Part shown: positions 34,992-43,647 of the stretch, piece after piece
How the letters are laid out: each line of letters opens with the position of its first letter
Numbering within the stretch: position 1 is the stretch's first letter
From: Sulfoacidibacillus ferrooxidans
Lineage (GTDB): Bacteria; Bacillota; Bacilli; Alicyclobacillales; SLC66
NCBI RefSeq assembly: GCF_022606465.1
Contig: NZ_JALBUF010000001.1
Span: 558,001-622,000, forward strand
Direction of reading: 5' to 3'
Length of the DNA: 64,000 bases
The notes under the pieces: model-generated
What the model saw: the letters and a program-made list of their open reading frames with translations, nothing else
Databases searched by the model: none
Told to the model about the DNA's origin: nothing
Made by a program: the position numbers and the translations under genes

Positions 34992-36656
34992 TTAACGACC
35001 ATGTAGATGCATTAATACAACTGCATCTGCTGCTCCTGTAAACGGTGCTGGATTGACGTATGGATTTTGTGCTGTTGGCCAACCTGTAATGTTGGAATCA
35101 TTATATTCATTCCAAGTTGCAGCATAGACCAGCGGAATTGTCGGCAAAGAATTGACCATCACTTTTTCAATCTTATAGATCTGTTGTTGTTGTGCGGCAA
35201 GATTGGTTGTTTTTTCAAAGTTACTTAAAGCTTCCGTAGTAGCAGGGTTACTCCACTGCTCAATATTCCATCCGCCCTTCGTTGCGAGCATGTTTTCATA
35301 TTGGTAATACGGATTAGGACCAGTATTATTAGTCCAAGAAATAGTCAATTGATAATTATGTCCTGTTAGATTGGAGTAGTATGATCCAAACTGTTCTTCC
35401 TGTACTGTTACATTAATACCAATTTGCTTTAGTTGCTGAGATATTAATTCAGAATCTGAATCCCAGTCAGTCCAGCCTGTAACAACTTGCAATGTAAAGG
35501 AAAGCGGTTGCCCAGAACTACTCTCAAAAATACCTTGAGCATTTTTCTTGAATCCTGCTTTTTCAAGAATTTGAATCGCTTTAGCCGGATTATAACTGTA
35601 TGATAACTGACTGGTCGTCAAACTCGGATCAATCCAGCTATTGTCATTTGGCAACACTAAACCTGTCGGACTTGCTGGAGCTTCAAAACCATATTCACCT
35701 TCTTGATCAATCTGCTGACGATTGATGCCAAGAGAAATAGCTTGTCGAACCGCGAGATTACCCAAAAGTGGATTGGTTAAGTTGGGATACAATACTACGT
35801 CGCCATCTGGCGGGAACCAGTATTTATTATTGGGGCTTTTGGAAGAGTATACATTTTGAATGTTAGGAATAAAAATACCTGCCCAATCAATTTGTCCCTT
35901 TGCCAGTGCCAAGTCAGCGCTATCATTGCTAGTATAGGCTGGATATTGCAAATTGCGAATATCAGGTTCGCCACCATAATAGTTTGGATTCGCTTTCAAC
36001 GTATACACTTCAGGGCTAAAGGAGCCAAGCACATACGGTCCTGTACCTACAGGATTTGGAACGTTTACTTTACTTGGATTGCCTAAGCTTGCCCAAATAT
36101 GTTGCGGAACGATATAAGAACCTAATACAAATGCTGCGAATGGAACATCAGCTTTTTTAAATTGAAAAATAACCTGATATTTACCATTAGCTGTTACAGA
36201 CGTTAACTCATTCCATACGCCATTTGTATCTGTTGCAGGGTATTTTTTAAATAAATTAAACGTGAAAACAACGTCTTTTGACGTAAATGGTTTACCATCA
36301 GACCACTTTGCATGTTGTTGCAAATTGACAGTGAGCGTCTTATCGCCATTGCTCCAAGAATAATTCGTCCCTAGAAACGGATATACATTTGAGCTGACAT
36401 TATCAAAATAAAATAATGGTTGATAGATGAGACCATCTGTACCTTGGTTTGCGTTCCCTTGAAATGGGCTAAAGTTTGGTTGAAATGTGCCATATGGTGA
36501 CGGAACGACCACCATCGGTTGGTTCACTACTGCAGAATTTGATCCTCCATTTGAACCCGTGGTAGTCGGTGTGGCAGACTGTCCACAACCAGACAACGCC
36601 CCAACTGCCAATGTTGCTGTAGCGGCAAAAAGCGCCAATCTACGCGTTTTTTTCAT
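34992..36656 (-). CDS. Family 5 extracellular solute-binding lipoprotein
   Basis: Lipid-anchored binding protein of about 554 residues for the adjacent Opp-type importer. Signal peptide MKKTRRLALFAATATLAVGA with lipobox LSGC (Cys 24), then a Ser/Thr/Asn linker and the SBP_bac_5 fold: NGDKTLTVNLQQHAKWSDG, KDVVFTFNLFKKYP, VGTGPYVLGSF, RQAISLGINRQQI. ATG 36656 has GGAGGAGGGG 5 bases upstream; the longer frame to 36719 lies over the operator. Such proteins bind peptides, nickel or, in several thermophiles, beta-glucans; the operon with GH1 and LacI favours a beta-glucoside or cello-oligosaccharide. First gene of the operon. Confidence 0.93.
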   Translation of the reverse strand: MKKTRRLALFAATATLAVGALSGCGQSATPTTTGSNGGSNSAVVNQPMVVVPSPYGTFQPNFSPFQGNANQGTDGLIYQPLFYFDNVSSNVYPFLGTNYSWSNGDKTLTVNLQQHAKWSDGKPFTSKDVVFTFNLFKKYPATDTNGVWNELTSVTANGKYQVIFQFKKADVPFAAFVLGSYIVPQHIWASLGNPSKVNVPNPVGTGPYVLGSFSPEVYTLKANPNYYGGEPDIRNLQYPAYTSNDSADLALAKGQIDWAGIFIPNIQNVYSSKSPNNKYWFPPDGDVVLYPNLTNPLLGNLAVRQAISLGINRQQIDQEGEYGFEAPASPTGLVLPNDNSWIDPSLTTSQLSYSYNPAKAIQILEKAGFKKNAQGIFESSSGQPLSFTLQVVTGWTDWDSDSELISQQLKQIGINVTVQEEQFGSYYSNLTGHNYQLTISWTNNTGPNPYYQYENMLATKGGWNIEQWSNPATTEALSNFEKTTNLAAQQQQIYKIEKVMVNSLPTIPLVYAATWNEYNDSNITGWPTAQNPYVNPAPFTGAADAVVLMHLHGR

Positions 36657-36693
36657 TTTTGCCCCTCCTCCGAATACCGATGTAACCGGTTTC

Positions 36694-36709
36694 TCGAAAA
36701 CGTTTTTGA
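36694..36709 (-). promoter_or_regulatory. LacI/CcpA-type operator in the leader of the transport operon
   Basis: TCGAAAACGTTTTTGA, a near-palindrome around ACGT, lies 38 bases before the binding-protein start and downstream of the predicted promoter, where a repressor would block elongation. Confidence 0.65.
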
Positions 36710-36818
36710 AAAACTGCACAGCAAAGCAACCTTCGCATAATGCTAAGCAAATGTACTATAAATGAAGCAGATCATTGCAACAATATGTCTTTGTAACTGC
36801 AATGTAATTCTTGTTTAC

Positions 36819-36860
36819 ATACTAATACTACTTCCAACAGGTGTCAATAACGTTTTCGAT
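36819..36860 (-). promoter_or_regulatory. Promoter and overlapping operator of the sugar transport operon
   Basis: On the minus strand: -35 TTGACA (36847-36842), 17-base spacer, -10 TAGTAT (36824-36819). An operator-like CGAAAACGTTATTG overlaps the -35 box (36859-36846). This is a strong promoter under probable LacI-type or CcpA-type repression. Confidence 0.7.
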
Positions 36861-36881
36861 AATCTATCTTCATCTCGTAGA

Positions 36882-37850
36882 TTACGACCACCACACATCC
36901 TGTACCTGCTCTTTAATCAACATCGACTGTAGAAAGTGAACCGCCTTTTGAAAACCTTCTTCCCTCGACATCAAACTATCTTCATGTTCTATGCTGACTG
37001 CACCCTGATAACCCACGAGTTGTAATGCACTAAGTATTTGTCGCCACACTACTTCCCCATGCCCATATCCTACCGTGCGGAAAATCCAAGAGCGATTCAT
37101 CTCATCGCGAAAACTTTTTGTGTCTAATACTCCATTGATCGCAGTATTGTGAGCGTCAATCGCTGTATCCTTTGCATGAACATGAAAAATAGCTCCCTGT
37201 CTACCTAGTTCCTTAATAGAAGATACAGGATCCATGGCTTGCCAAAAGAGATGACTCGGATCGAAATTGACACCTATCGCATCTCCGCATTCCGATCGTA
37301 GGCGCAACATGGTTTCTGTATTATAGGCAACAAACCCTGGATGCAGTTCTATAGCAACGCGAACTCCCTGCTCCTTCAAGAAGATATTTTGCTTTGTCCA
37401 ATATGGTATAACTTTCTCGCTCCATTGCCATTCAAGTACTCTCGCATGCTCTTCTGGCCATGAACAGGTCACCCATACTGGATTCTCTGAGTGCTCTGAT
37501 TCTCCTGGACATCCAGAAAATGTGTTGACTGTTTTAACACCCAACTCTGCAGCCAAGCGCACCGTAGCTACAAAATCATCATGAAACTGTTGCGCAATCA
37601 AAGGATTGGGATGCATTGGGTTACCATGGCAACTAAGTGCACTGATCTCCAAACCGCGACTGGAAATTTGATGCGCAAACTTTCGCAATTCAGAGGCATC
37701 GGACAATAGCAACGCAGGATCACAGTGTGCTTTTCCGGGATATCCGCCTGTACCTATTTCTACACATTGCAATCCTTGTTGGGCGATATCATCTAGTGCA
37801 TCCTCACGGGATTTATCTCCAAACAACACCATAAATACACCAAGTTTCAC
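36882..37850 (-). CDS. Sugar phosphate isomerase/epimerase-type TIM-barrel protein
   Basis: 322-residue xylose-isomerase-like TIM barrel protein. Metal-site motifs are visible: VAIELHPGFVAYN (Glu), GVNFDPSHLFWQ (Asp and His), FHVHAKDT (His) and AVSIEHEDS (Glu). The N terminus is MKLGVFMVLFGDKS. It is the last of three leftward genes (39805 to 36882) coding two such proteins around a Gfo/Idh oxidoreductase, a layout often seen for inositol or rare-sugar breakdown, in which a 3-keto sugar or inosose is made and isomerised. The exact substrate is unknown. Confidence 0.88.
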   Translation of the reverse strand: MKLGVFMVLFGDKSREDALDDIAQQGLQCVEIGTGGYPGKAHCDPALLLSDASELRKFAHQISSRGLEISALSCHGNPMHPNPLIAQQFHDDFVATVRLAAELGVKTVNTFSGCPGESEHSENPVWVTCSWPEEHARVLEWQWSEKVIPYWTKQNIFLKEQGVRVAIELHPGFVAYNTETMLRLRSECGDAIGVNFDPSHLFWQAMDPVSSIKELGRQGAIFHVHAKDTAIDAHNTAINGVLDTKSFRDEMNRSWIFRTVGYGHGEVVWRQILSALQLVGYQGAVSIEHEDSLMSREEGFQKAVHFLQSMLIKEQVQDVWWS

Positions 37851-37902
37851 TTTGCAATCCTCCGTTTACTTCTTATCATGAATGTATAAAGTCATTGCTA
37901 TT

Positions 37903-38985
37903 TCAAGAAAAATATACAGCTTCCCCGGTATGAGCTGACTGATAAATCGCCTCTAAAATTTCAGTCACAACAAGCGCTTCTTCGGGTTTCACAAGTGGCT
38001 CTTTGTCTAACATGACAGCTTCAATCCACATTTTCATCTCAAGATCAGCCGCATTATCTGTGTGTCCTTCAAAAAAATCGGCCCCTGCACCTTGTAACTG
38101 AACATCACTTGTATACAGTTTCCCATACTGTTCACCATGAATATGCAGTCCACCCCGCATGTCTGCTCCAGCCTTTGTACCAGACAAAGAGCACTGTGCC
38201 TCTCCAATATCTAATGTATTGAGTGCCCAACTCGATTCCAATATGATAGTTGCTCCATTTTTCATGACAATAAACCCAAATGCCGAATCCTCTACCGTAA
38301 ATTTTTTAGGATCCCACGCCCCCCATGCATTGGCTGCATGCTCAAACTTACTTAACTCGTGATGACTACTACCTAAGACAACTTTCGGTTCATAGTTATT
38401 CATCATCCACAGAGCCAAATCAAGTGCATGCGTCCCAATATCAATTAATGGTCCTCCGCCTTGTTTCTGCTCATCAAGAAAGACTCCCCATGTTGGCACT
38501 CCACGCCGCCTCAGAGCGTGTGCTTTAGCAAAATAAATATGTCCCAGACCATCTTCTTCACAAACTTGATGTAGATACTGACTATCTGCACGAAAACGAT
38601 TTTGATAACCGATTGTCAACTTTTTGCCTGTTCGCTTTGCAGCTTCAACCATTTTACGTCCATCCATAGATGTGATGGCCATTGGTTTTTCGCACATCAC
38701 ATGTTTTCCTGCCTCAAGTGCGGCAACTGTTATTTCAGCGTGACTATCATTTGGCGTACATACGTGAACCACATCAACTCCCGCATCGCTTACTAATTCA
38801 CGATAATCTTCGTATACTCTAGCAGTTTCTGATCCATACTGTTTTGCTGCAGAAATGGCCTTTTCTTTGACGATATCGCAAAATGCAGTCACCTCTACAT
38901 GACCCAGTTTAGCTAAACTAGGCAAGTGTTTACCTAGTGCAATTCCTCGACATCCGATAATCCCCACACGCAATTTGTCAGTCAT
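37903..38985 (-). CDS. Gfo/Idh/MocA family oxidoreductase
   Basis: NAD(P)-dependent sugar or polyol dehydrogenase of 360 residues. N-terminal Rossmann KLRVGIIGCRGIALGKHLPSL; catalytic-site motif CEKPMAIT near residue 98 with the conserved Lys; DIGTHALDLALWMM in the C-terminal domain supplies the active-site Asp/His. It sits between the two isomerase/epimerase-type genes with gaps of 46 and 52 bases, so the three are cotranscribed. ATG 38985 follows GGAGGGAATTAG. Likely oxidises a glucoside-derived sugar or inositol; related proteins include inositol dehydrogenase and glucose-6-phosphate 3-dehydrogenase types. Confidence 0.9.
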   Translation of the reverse strand: MTDKLRVGIIGCRGIALGKHLPSLAKLGHVEVTAFCDIVKEKAISAAKQYGSETARVYEDYRELVSDAGVDVVHVCTPNDSHAEITVAALEAGKHVMCEKPMAITSMDGRKMVEAAKRTGKKLTIGYQNRFRADSQYLHQVCEEDGLGHIYFAKAHALRRRGVPTWGVFLDEQKQGGGPLIDIGTHALDLALWMMNNYEPKVVLGSSHHELSKFEHAANAWGAWDPKKFTVEDSAFGFIVMKNGATIILESSWALNTLDIGEAQCSLSGTKAGADMRGGLHIHGEQYGKLYTSDVQLQGAGADFFEGHTDNAADLEMKMWIEAVMLDKEPLVKPEEALVVTEILEAIYQSAHTGEAVYFS

Positions 38986-39031
38986 CTAATTCCCTCCATG
39001 ATCATGCGATGTACCCAAAATAAACAGCTCT

Positions 39032-39805
39032 TTAAAGTATTGTTTGCATATATGCAAAACTTGACAAAACACTTTCAAGCGGATCGCCCAGACATTCATC
39101 TTGCTCAACAAACAACCATTTGGATCCACTTTCTTTTGCAGTCTCTACCATTTGTGAAAGATCAAATATCCCTTGACCAAGCTCCCTAAAACCACGTCCC
39201 TCACCATTCTCCATATCTTTAAGATGAACTAACGGTACTCGTCCTGCATATTTTTGCAAATAAGCTACAGCACTTTCCCCTGCATATTCAATCCAATATA
39301 AATCAAGCTCTGCCTGAACATGATGACCCTTAGTCCAATCGAAAAGAGCGTCAAGTGCATATTGGTCTTTATCCGTTTGAAGCTCAAACTCAAACGCGTG
39401 ATTATGGTAACAAAATGTAATACCATTAGATTCACAGGCATTTCCGATGATAGAAAGACTTCTCGCAAGTCGTTCATAATCACTTAAAGATTTTCTCTTA
39501 TCTTCGGGGAGAAAAGGACAGACAAGATACGATATTCCAACTTCTTTTGCAAATGCAATGACAGCATCTAATTCTTGTTCAAGTGCTATGAGTGGAATAT
39601 GACTAGAAACTGCCTCTAACCCAAAATCATCCATTAGTTTTTTCAACTCATGTGCTCGATAATTACCGTACCCGGCAAATTCAACACCTCGATACCCAAT
39701 GTTCGAAACAGCCTCCAACGTCTTTGCGAAATTGTCCTTCATGAGTTCTCGCAATGTATAGAGTTGAATACCGAGATTAGCTTTCGTTCCACCGCCTGCT
39801 CCCAT
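39032..39805 (-). CDS. Sugar phosphate isomerase/epimerase-type protein
   Basis: About 257-residue TIM-barrel protein of the xylose isomerase-like superfamily. The N terminus reads LGIQLYTLRELMKDNFAKTL, then GYRGVEFAGYGNY; metal-site motifs ITFCYHNHAFEFE, ELDLYWIEYAG, LVHLKDMEN and WLFVEQDE follow the family order. ATG 39805 is chosen because GGAGGG lies 7 bases upstream; the TTG at 39820 overlaps that site. First gene of the second sugar operon, behind a promoter with a LacI-type operator. Distinct enough from the 36882 protein that the two probably act on different intermediates. Confidence 0.88.
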   Translation of the reverse strand: MGAGGGTKANLGIQLYTLRELMKDNFAKTLEAVSNIGYRGVEFAGYGNYRAHELKKLMDDFGLEAVSSHIPLIALEQELDAVIAFAKEVGISYLVCPFLPEDKRKSLSDYERLARSLSIIGNACESNGITFCYHNHAFEFELQTDKDQYALDALFDWTKGHHVQAELDLYWIEYAGESAVAYLQKYAGRVPLVHLKDMENGEGRGFRELGQGIFDLSQMVETAKESGSKWLFVEQDECLGDPLESVLSSFAYMQTIL

Positions 39806-39851
39806 CTGTATACCCTCCAAGAAGTATCATCACTTACTTTTCTCTATATTT

Positions 39852-39900
39852 ACGAAAACGTTTTCTCGTTGATTATTATCCTATTTACTTGCACTGTCAA
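39852..39900 (-). promoter_or_regulatory. Promoter with perfect GAAAACGTTTTC operator
   Basis: On the minus strand: -35 TTGACA (39900-39895), 17 bases, -10 AATAAT (39877-39872), then the palindrome GAAAACGTTTTC (39854-39865) at about the transcription start, an ideal repressor position. The flanks extend the symmetry (ACGA/TCGT). It controls the isomerase/oxidoreductase operon. Confidence 0.7.
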
Positions 39901-39957
39901 TAAGATGTTTCTAATTAAACTCACTCATTTTACAAGTATAATGTGCACATTCTCCTG

Positions 39958-41142
39958 TCATAGATAAGCTCCTTTACCATGTTCTTTCTCAAATTCAATA
40001 ACTGATTTAGCTTGAAAAAATGGCATCGTGAACATGGCCAAAGTCGATAGTGAAATTAAAAAGAAAAATGGAATATCCCCAATATGATGTACCATAAGTG
40101 CGCCTGCTAACACGATCATACGCCCAAGTGCCAAAGCAGCTTCAAACCATATTCCTAACTTTGTCCTCCACACAGGATCACCCTGCATAAATAATCGGTA
40201 GCTTTGTCTTCCAGAAGACGCTGAAAAAAAGAGGCCACCTATTTGCATGAATAAAACAACAAGAATCATGAGCATAGAATGGTTTGTCATAGCTAAGATA
40301 TAGCCTGCAAGAATCAAGATAATGCCTATGATGAGCCAACTATTTTCATCTACGTGTGTCCGCCGATATACAATAAGACCTCCCAGTAGAACGATCGTAT
40401 ATCCCACATTTAAAAGCGCAACAAAAATTTCATTGCTTGTCATATGAAAAATAAAAATCATAGAAAAAAATCCTTGAAACTGTGTCAGTATTCCAGTTGC
40501 AACCATCATAGGGAATAGCCAGCGCGTACCTGCCTTTGAAAATACAGTTTTATAACGAATATCCTGAAATAATGGCTGATCTACCGCGAATACTGGGAGC
40601 CGAAACACAAAAAATATGGCCCCAAGAGCAAGAACTACCATGATGAGAAAAGCGCCTTTAAATGCAAACCAATACACAATAGCTGATGAAAAAAGAGGGA
40701 CTGCCACTGTTACGATTTGACCAAGAATCGTGTTTATAGAAAAATAGGCCGGAAAATCTTCGGATTTAAGAAAAAAATACAGAGCTGCATTATTGCCTGA
40801 CCAGTAAAACCCTTGTGTGGCTCCTGCAAGCAATCCTACTAATACAATCATGAGGATTCGATCAGATGCTTGATAAAAGTATAGAGAGATATAAGAACCC
40901 ACGGCAAATACTACACTCCATGCCATAACAAATCGTGCACTTCGCTTATATAAGTAACGAGATCCAAGAAGATATGTGCCAAATAGAGCCAACATGGATA
41001 GTAGATTAAACCAAGTAACAGCGAGCAAGTCGCTCCCATTGCCCCAGATAAATAAGTTCACAAAAATACTGGTAAACGTGAATAAGGTGGACATGATGTT
41101 ATTGAAAATAATGAAACTCCATACTTCTCTCGAGACGTTCAA
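39958..41142 (-). CDS. MFS transporter
   Basis: 394-residue protein with about 12 hydrophobic segments, in the two six-helix halves of a major facilitator. Motif-like pieces: YLLGSRYLYKRSARFVMAW after helix 2-3 and GNNAALYFFLKSEDFPAYFS in the central part, and YRRTHVDENSW in the inter-domain loop. Start is TTG 41142 with AAGGTGGTG about 10 bases upstream; this is the least secure part of the call. It is located just upstream of the sugar operon on the same strand, but the operon has its own promoter, so a sugar-related role is only possible. Substrate unknown. Confidence 0.82.
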   Translation of the reverse strand: MNVSREVWSFIIFNNIMSTLFTFTSIFVNLFIWGNGSDLLAVTWFNLLSMLALFGTYLLGSRYLYKRSARFVMAWSVVFAVGSYISLYFYQASDRILMIVLVGLLAGATQGFYWSGNNAALYFFLKSEDFPAYFSINTILGQIVTVAVPLFSSAIVYWFAFKGAFLIMVVLALGAIFFVFRLPVFAVDQPLFQDIRYKTVFSKAGTRWLFPMMVATGILTQFQGFFSMIFIFHMTSNEIFVALLNVGYTIVLLGGLIVYRRTHVDENSWLIIGIILILAGYILAMTNHSMLMILVVLFMQIGGLFFSASSGRQSYRLFMQGDPVWRTKLGIWFEAALALGRMIVLAGALMVHHIGDIPFFFLISLSTLAMFTMPFFQAKSVIEFEKEHGKGAYL

Positions 41143-41262
41143 CCTTATTCACACCACCTTATACGTTTCATTATATAGTACCCATCTGTATTGCAGGTGA
41201 CTTGGCATGACATACTAATGGACAACAATGAAATCAATACCATGAAAGAAAGGAATGTTTGA

Positions 41263-42303
41263 ATGAAACATGTGAAACAAATGATTGCAGCAAGCATTTT
41301 ATTCTCGGGAATAGCGAGCGTTGCACCAGCACTTGCTTCTTCCATCACAACTCACCCCGCATCCATCCAAGCTCCATATGAACAAATCGCTACCTATACC
41401 GATGTGGGGACGACACCTCACTTTACAGGAATAGACCATTTGTTACATAAACTATTTGTCAGTAATTTAAAGGCGGGAACGATAACAGTCGTAGATACGG
41501 CTACAGGTAAAATGATAAAAAGCATGAAATTAGGCGGTACCTTACATACCGTAATGGTCGATCAAGAAGCGCATCGAGTGTATGTCACCGACATTGAACG
41601 CAACTTACTAGACGTAATTGATGCGAATACGGATAAGGAAATCCAACATATAACCGTAAGTAAGATGCCACACGGACTCGCATTAGCACCTATGTTGCAC
41701 CGCATCTATGTGTCCAGTGTAGGCAATAACAGTGTTGACGTGATTGATTCTACCCAAATGAAGCGAATGACTACAGTCGCTGTGGGTCCTAATCCATGGG
41801 GCGTGGATGTTGATCATCAAACACAAGCCGTTTATAGCGCAAATACAGGATCTTTACCAAATGGAACAAACAATCCTAACGGCAATTCTGTGACAGAGAT
41901 TGATGGACATACAGATCAACCAAAACGAACAATTGTAGTTGGCCCACATCCATGGAATATCGTGGTCAATCAGCAATCTCATGTTGTCTATACTGGTGTG
42001 AGCGATGCTAACAATGTAGCCGTTATCATGGGTGAACAACCAGTTTTACATATCACGGTAGGAAAGTCACCACATGGTCTTGCAATGGATGAGCGAAGAC
42101 AACGGCTATTTGTCAATAACTCAGGAAGCAATAGCGTATCTGTAATCGACGTGAAAACAAACACAGTTATTCAGACAATACCAGTTGGAAAAGATCCTCA
42201 GGGAGTCTGTGTAGATCAAGTAACAGGCGATGTATACGTAGCTAATCAGGGTGAAAATACAGTGACTGTGTTGCATCCAAAACAACCTGACGCGGTACAC
42301 TGA
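41263..42303 (+). CDS. Secreted YVTN-type beta-propeller protein
   Basis: 346 residues with a signal peptide (MKHVKQMIAASILFSGIASVAPALASS, cut after ALA). The mature part is a single propeller of YVTN/NHL-type blades; each blade ends with a pattern like RIYVSSVGNNSVDVIDS, RLFVNNSGSNSVSVIDVKTN or DVYVANQGENTVTVLH and contains HGLAL or PWGVDVD. Such proteins are usually extracellular, mediating binding or electron/ligand contacts, and their role here is unknown. ATG 41263 follows AAAGGAATG. It is divergent from the MFS gene. No catalytic residues could be identified. Confidence 0.9.
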   Translation: MKHVKQMIAASILFSGIASVAPALASSITTHPASIQAPYEQIATYTDVGTTPHFTGIDHLLHKLFVSNLKAGTITVVDTATGKMIKSMKLGGTLHTVMVDQEAHRVYVTDIERNLLDVIDANTDKEIQHITVSKMPHGLALAPMLHRIYVSSVGNNSVDVIDSTQMKRMTTVAVGPNPWGVDVDHQTQAVYSANTGSLPNGTNNPNGNSVTEIDGHTDQPKRTIVVGPHPWNIVVNQQSHVVYTGVSDANNVAVIMGEQPVLHITVGKSPHGLAMDERRQRLFVNNSGSNSVSVIDVKTNTVIQTIPVGKDPQGVCVDQVTGDVYVANQGENTVTVLHPKQPDAVH

Positions 42304-42498
42304 ACCCCCATTAAATCGCTCATCATATGAAACTCGCTCGATTTGCCACTCGAATGCAGTGACTCTGCATAGGCGATGTGGTATATCGGGCTATTTGTTA
42401 TTGATTAATAGGCTGAATTTGGTATTATTGATGTTAAATAATTTCCACAATTATTTTATATCTTTTTTATCCACATCCTGTGTTAGGGGGGAGTATAT

Positions 42499-43629
42499 AT
42501 GCAGGAACTGACCGCGCATGATAACAAAAAACGAGCGCCATTTCCTTTCGAGCAGATTGATATTTTTAAAGAGGTTCATAGCACTTCAAGTCCAGGTTTG
42601 CAACTGCAGTATATCCGTCAAACCGCAACACACTTTCAAGACTGGTTTCGCAAGACAGGAGTTGTCAGTGCATTTGCTTCATTTGATCTAATTACGTTAC
42701 CTTATCCTACACGATACGGTCTATGGCGAGCAACCAAGAGCCCCTCCCCTTTTCTTTGGTTTACTAATCGAATGTTCATTGTCCAATGGAAAGCTCATGG
42801 AAGAACATGGACTCTACTCAATGAACCTTCTGACTACGAACTCGGTGCTAATACTCCTTTTTATGTTAGTCTAATGAAAAAATATGGCGATTATGTATCT
42901 AACCATTTGCTAGCTAAGCGACACGGCACAGTTGAAACTCATCTTCAATCTGTCGGGCTTCGTCCCGAAGACATTGACTTTATCACATATGATCATTTAC
43001 ACACCCAAGATATTCGCCGATGGGTGGGTACAACGAAGTCACAAGCAGATCATGCAACAAACGAACCCTTACAAGCCTATTTTCCTAAGGCAAAACTAAT
43101 CGTCCAGCAAAAAGAATGGGATGTACTCCATTCACTTCATCCTTTACAGTCGATATGGTATCAACCATCCACTTTTCATGATATTCCGAAGGATCGGCTG
43201 CTCTTTATTGACGGTGACGTTTTACTTGGACCAGGCGTTGCATTGATCTGGACACCCGGACACACCGAAGGAAACCATTCTCTCGTAGTACATACAGATA
43301 CAGGGATTTGGGTATCCAGTGAGAATGCCATCTCGGCTGAATGTCTGAATCCATCGCAAAGCAGCCTACCTGGTCTTCGTAGTTACGCAAAAACTAGTGG
43401 TCTTGAAGTCGTTATAAACGGCAATACACTTGAGCACACAGCGCGCCAATATAATTCTGTAGTTTTAGAAAAGTTGATGTCAGATCCATCAAAAAACAAC
43501 CCGCATATGCGCCAATTTTTCCCTAGTTCAGAGTTGACCGGACACCCACTATCACCTGGTACCAAACCATCATTTCGTCATCTTCAAGTTGCATATGGCA
43601 CGATACAACAACCGCATGGCGTGCAATAA
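42499..43629 (+). CDS. MBL-fold metallohydrolase-like protein with altered metal motif
   Basis: 376-residue protein with a metallo-beta-lactamase fold in its C-terminal two thirds. The region that should read HxHxDH is HLHTQD (after FITYD), so the Asp and second His are displaced or replaced. Downstream the third-ligand region LIWTPGHTEGNHSLVV is intact. The first about 110 residues are an unfamiliar N-terminal region (MQELTAHDNKKRAPFPFE, then LITLPYPTRYGLW). ATG 42499 has GGGGGGAG upstream. It is followed 18 bases later by the alcohol dehydrogenase gene, so both belong to one transcript. Substrate unknown. Confidence 0.8.
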   Translation: MQELTAHDNKKRAPFPFEQIDIFKEVHSTSSPGLQLQYIRQTATHFQDWFRKTGVVSAFASFDLITLPYPTRYGLWRATKSPSPFLWFTNRMFIVQWKAHGRTWTLLNEPSDYELGANTPFYVSLMKKYGDYVSNHLLAKRHGTVETHLQSVGLRPEDIDFITYDHLHTQDIRRWVGTTKSQADHATNEPLQAYFPKAKLIVQQKEWDVLHSLHPLQSIWYQPSTFHDIPKDRLLFIDGDVLLGPGVALIWTPGHTEGNHSLVVHTDTGIWVSSENAISAECLNPSQSSLPGLRSYAKTSGLEVVINGNTLEHTARQYNSVVLEKLMSDPSKNNPHMRQFFPSSELTGHPLSPGTKPSFRHLQVAYGTIQQPHGVQ

Positions 43630-43647
43630 CGAATCGGGAGGAACTAC

